A DNA stretch of 16,609 nucleotides, from NCBI GenBank assembly GCA_946479225.1, contig CAMLFI010000016.1, forward strand, positions 1-16,609, in the 5' to 3' direction. Below are positions 14,388-16,609 of this stretch, in pieces. The position numbers were made by a program, and so were the translations under genes. The stretch comes from an uncultured Mucilaginibacter sp. GTDB lineage: Bacteria > Bacteroidota > Bacteroidia > Sphingobacteriales > Sphingobacteriaceae. Each line of letters begins with the position of its first letter. Positions within the stretch are counted from its first letter, which is position 1. Below the pieces are notes generated by a model that did no database searches, had not been told where the DNA came from, and saw only the letters and a list, made by a program, of their open reading frames with translations.

Positions 14388-14421
14388 TATAAACACGCCC
14401 CCGGCGCTAATTTATACTATC

Positions 14422-16005
14422 ATGATTGAAGGAAAACAGATCATTGGTTTTGAAATTAAGGCTGGGGGCGATGTTCTTTGGCAGTCCACCAACCCTGCCA
14501 CCGGCGAAAAGATCGCCGATTTCCACACGGCAACCGCTGCCGAAATTGAAGAAGCTGCCGCTAAAGCGTCAGCAGCATTTCTCATCTACCGTAAAAAATC
14601 GGGGCTTGAAAAAGCGAACTTCCTGGATGCCATAGCGGCTGAGATGACCGCCATCAGCGAAGAGCTATTAACCATGTGCATGGCAGAAACGGCTTTACTG
14701 CATGCTAATCTTACCATCGAACTTAACCGCACTATTAACCAGCTGAAAATGTTTGGTGGCTTGCTGCGCGAAGGCTCATGGCTGGATGCCCGCATTGAAA
14801 CTGCCGACCCAACCCGCACACCCCGCCCAAAACCCGATGTCCGCTTTATGCACATAGCGTTGGGACCGGTACTGGTGTTTGGTTCAAGTAATTTCCCTTT
14901 CGCGTTCTCTACCGCAGGCGGCGATACCGCCGCTGCCCTTGCTGCCGGTTGCCCGGTGATAGTAAAGGCGCATCCTGCTCACCCTGCCACAGGCGAAATG
15001 GTGGCTAAAGCCATACAGCGTGCCGCTTTAAAAACAGGCATGCCTGATGGCGTGTTCTCTCATTTATACGATAACGGACTGGACGTTGCCAAAGCCCTGG
15101 TGGGTCACCCGGTTATAAAGGCGGTCGGTTTTACCGGCTCCTACCGTGGCGGCAAGGCGATATTTGATATGGCCATGCAGCGCGATGAACCTATCCCGGT
15201 GTATGCCGAAATGGGTAGCTCTAACCCGGTTTTTGTTTTGCCTGAGATAGCCAAGAACCAGGCCGACAACTTCGCCCAAGGCTTTGCCGCATCGGTTACG
15301 GCAAGTGTTGGGCAACTGTGCACCAACCCCGGCATCTTATTATACGAGAAATCTAAAGACGCTGAGGACTTCGCCAACAAGCTGCAGGAGCACTTTCAGA
15401 ACACCATTGGCGGCGTAATGCTGGCACCTAACATATCCGGCGCTTACAATGCGGGTGTGCAGCACAGAGCCGCGCATCCGGGGGTTGAGACGCTGTCTAA
15501 GGGCCAAACATCCGAAGGGTTGAATGTGGGCTCGCCTATATTGTTTAAGACTGATAGCAGTGTGTTTATGGCCGATGCTACCCTGGCCGAAGAGATCTTC
15601 GGGCCGGAGAGTATTGTGGTGGAGGCTACTTCTAAAGACGAGATCCTGAACATAGCCCGCAACCTCTCGGGTCATTTAACGGCTACCATACATGGCACCC
15701 CTGCCGACCTGGAAGCTTATAAAGAGCTGATAGACATATTAGAGCTCAAAGTTGGCCGTATCATCATCAACGGCTTCCCTACGGGGGTTGATGTGAGCAG
15801 CGCCATGGTGCACGGCGGACCGTTCCCCGCTACTTCCGACTCGCGGGCCACGTCTGTGGGTACGGCATCTATCTTCCGCTTTACAAGGCCGGTGGCTTAC
15901 CAGAGCATGCCTGATACGCTATTACCTCAGGAGCTACAAAACGCCAATCCCCTTAACATTTGGCGCAGGATAAATGGCGCCGTTAGCAATGGGAAAGTGG
16001 ATTAA
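14422..16005 (+). CDS. Alpha-ketoglutarate semialdehyde dehydrogenase (NADP+-type aldehyde dehydrogenase)
   Basis: This 527-residue enzyme oxidises 2,5-dioxopentanoate to alpha-ketoglutarate and so delivers sugar-acid carbon to the citric acid cycle. Aldehyde dehydrogenase features are the GSSNFPFAFS loop with N157, cofactor-binding VKAHPAHPATGE (K182), FTGSYRGG (237-244), the general base E263 in AEMGSSNPVF, and the catalytic cysteine C300 in SVGQLCTNPG. AHPAHP, the SSNFPFAFS loop and the long C-terminus (GGPFPATSD, TRPVAYQSMPDTLLP) are typical of the KGSADH group rather than general ALDHs. The length is normal. It forms an operon with the FAH-family gene, giving the last two steps of a Weimberg-type pathway. 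Upstream enzymes (sugar dehydrogenase, lactonase, aldonate dehydratase) are not in this window. Confidence 0.93.
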   Translation: MIEGKQIIGFEIKAGGDVLWQSTNPATGEKIADFHTATAAEIEEAAAKASAAFLIYRKKSGLEKANFLDAIAAEMTAISEELLTMCMAETALLHANLTIELNRTINQLKMFGGLLREGSWLDARIETADPTRTPRPKPDVRFMHIALGPVLVFGSSNFPFAFSTAGGDTAAALAAGCPVIVKAHPAHPATGEMVAKAIQRAALKTGMPDGVFSHLYDNGLDVAKALVGHPVIKAVGFTGSYRGGKAIFDMAMQRDEPIPVYAEMGSSNPVFVLPEIAKNQADNFAQGFAASVTASVGQLCTNPGILLYEKSKDAEDFANKLQEHFQNTIGGVMLAPNISGAYNAGVQHRAAHPGVETLSKGQTSEGLNVGSPILFKTDSSVFMADATLAEEIFGPESIVVEATSKDEILNIARNLSGHLTATIHGTPADLEAYKELIDILELKVGRIIINGFPTGVDVSSAMVHGGPFPATSDSRATSVGTASIFRFTRPVAYQSMPDTLLPQELQNANPLNIWRRINGAVSNGKVD

Positions 16006-16108
16006 GTGGCGGGTGCGTACTGTTCCAAAAAATATAAAGCCTTAAAAATTTTCAAAAGCGACTGACGGTACTAACTTGTTGTTCATCAGCACTGTTGCTT
16101 TTTTGCGT

Positions 16109-16252
16109 GGAACAGTTTGGAACACTTTGAAACTACTTATAAGTCAGTAAGATTAGCTGTAAAATACCTGCAATAGGCTGATAATAAGCCGCTTGTAAGG
16201 CCTTTCAAATTTTCCTTGAAATTGGAACAGTTTGGAACAGCCCGTGGAACAG
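16109..16252 (+). repeat. GGAACA direct repeats
   Basis: The 16-mer GGAACAGTTTGGAACA occurs identically at 16109-16124 and 16224-16239, and a further GGAACAG is at 16246-16252. Within each 16-mer the two GGAACA units are exactly 10 nt apart, one helical turn. A protein-binding site array or a spread intergenic repeat would both fit. Confidence 0.6.
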
Positions 16253-16281
16253 ATTTTTCGTGCAGCAGTGGAAAATATATC

Positions 16282-16411
16282 CGCCATAACTCCCCTCTAG
16301 AGAGGGGGCGCGTCGGGACGGTGCGGCTGCGGGGGTGTGTTAAACGCTCGGCCATAACACACCCCTACACCCCTCTCAAGAGGGGAATCGCACCGCCCTC
16401 CGCTTTTTTTT
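16282..16411. repeat. GC-rich multi-hairpin palindromic repeat, possible terminator
   Basis: Three stems are visible: CCCCTCT-AG-AGAGGGG (16292-16307), GGGGTGTGTTA with TAACACACCCC (16332-16342 and 16355-16365, 11 bp perfect), and CCCCTCT-CA-AGAGGGG (16370-16385). The last two are enclosed by CGGTGCG with CGCACCG (16319-16325 and 16389-16395). GCCATAAC occurs twice (16283-16290, 16351-16358). Eight T follow at 16404-16411. It has the look of an interspersed, folded intergenic element and may end transcription of the dehydrogenase gene. No transposase or long terminal repeats are present. Confidence 0.7.
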
Positions 16412-16424
16412 AATCTTCTAAACC

Positions 16425-16609
16425 TCACGCATGCACCCCTTCAGCAATTTCTTCAATCATTTTTTTGTTAAAGGCGGGCAGATCATCGGGCGTGCGGCTG
16501 GTTACTAAACCATTATCCACCACCACTTCCTGGTCTACCCAATGCACGCCGGCGTTTTTAAGGTCGGTTTGCAGGGATGGGTACGATGTCATGTTGCGGC
16601 CGCCTATCA
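16425..16609 (-). CDS. PfpI/DJ-1 family protein (partial, C-terminal 61 residues)
   Basis: The frame enters from the right edge and ends at a TGA (16425-16427). The visible end reads [20 protein letters not shown], then [30 protein letters not shown]-x-M-T-S-Y-P-S-L-x-T-D-L-x-N-A-G and V-T-S-R-x-P-D-D-L-P-A-F are signatures of the PfpI / YhbO class-I glutamine-amidotransferase-like group (DJ-1 superfamily), linked to general stress resistance and proposed glyoxalase or deglycase activity. The nucleophilic cysteine and its His partner lie outside the window, so activity cannot be judged. Confidence 0.85.
   Translation of the reverse strand, partial: IGGRNMTSYPSLQTDLKNAGVHWVDQEVVVDNGLVTSRTPDDLPAFNKKMIEEIAEGVHA

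Larger units (their letters stand above)
16006..16424. other. Intergenic region with repeats
   Basis: These 419 nt between two convergent genes contain no credible gene. The left half holds GGAACA direct repeats and a distant inverted TGTTCC at 16021. The right half is a GC-rich multi-hairpin element ending in an eight-T run. The sharp change from AT-rich to GC-rich near 16282 marks the edge of that element. Confidence 0.65.

Noticed and set aside
16060..16108. Possible terminator from AAAAGC and GCTTTTTT near 16053-16105
   Set aside because: The stem is only about six pairs with a loop near 40 nt, too weak to call.
1..16609. CRISPR arrays, tRNA, rRNA, insertion sequences, prophage genes
   Set aside because: I saw no regularly spaced direct repeats of 25-40 nt, no recognisable tRNA arm set, no rRNA sequence and no transposase or integrase motif.

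Overview
The window looks like chromosomal DNA of a Bacteroidota bacterium, most likely a Sphingobacteriaceae member (Mucilaginibacter/Pedobacter-like). This is inferred from gene content and style, not from a marker gene. The clues are absent Shine-Dalgarno sequences, candidate promoters of the TTTG / TAnnTTTG type, a secreted DsbD-alpha protein encoded apart from DsbD beta-gamma, a short biotin ligase without an HTH domain, and palindromic GC-rich intergenic repeats. No rRNA, tRNA, CRISPR, IS element or phage gene was recognised.

Layout. (1) 1-2125, minus strand: a tight trio reading lipoprotein, then 7-TM membrane protein, then sensor histidine kinase (cut by the window edge), with an 8-nt gap and a 25-nt overlap. 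It looks like one envelope-sensing unit. (2) 2314-3497, plus strand: a two-gene cassette of a small protein with an NHLP-like N-terminal segment and a two-helix membrane tail, then a papain-like (C1A) peptidase broken by a single-base deletion. Both genes are preceded by the same 23/24-nt bipartite element. A strong hairpin at 3545-3581 separates this cassette from the next group. (3) 3584-6829, minus strand: rsfS, ftsH and a LUD/LutC-like gene, with a palindromic repeat cluster between the last two. (4) 6879-10839, plus strand: birA (TTG start), secreted DsbD-alpha, DsbD beta-gamma and pfkA. (5) 10846-11538, minus strand: a Crp/Fnr regulator with an FNR-like set of cysteines, convergent with pfkA. 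(6) 11539-11944: an AT-rich gap with two consecutive hairpins, the second a textbook intrinsic terminator, possibly a small RNA. (7) 11945-12988: a secreted protein of probable beta-propeller type. (8) 13087-13458: a stand-alone receiver domain. (9) 13548-16005: an FAH-family 2-keto-3-deoxy-pentonate dehydratase-like enzyme and an alpha-ketoglutarate semialdehyde dehydrogenase. Together these give the last two steps of non-phosphorylative (Weimberg-type) pentose or related sugar-acid oxidation. (10) 16006-16424: no gene, but GGAACA direct repeats and a large structured palindromic repeat. (11) 16425-16609, minus strand: the C-terminus of a PfpI/DJ-1 family protein.

Most of the window is ordinary core metabolism and housekeeping. 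The less ordinary parts are the NHLP-like peptide plus C1A peptidase cassette with its shared upstream element, the lipoprotein/7TM/kinase trio, and the structured intergenic elements at 11.75 kb and 16.3 kb.
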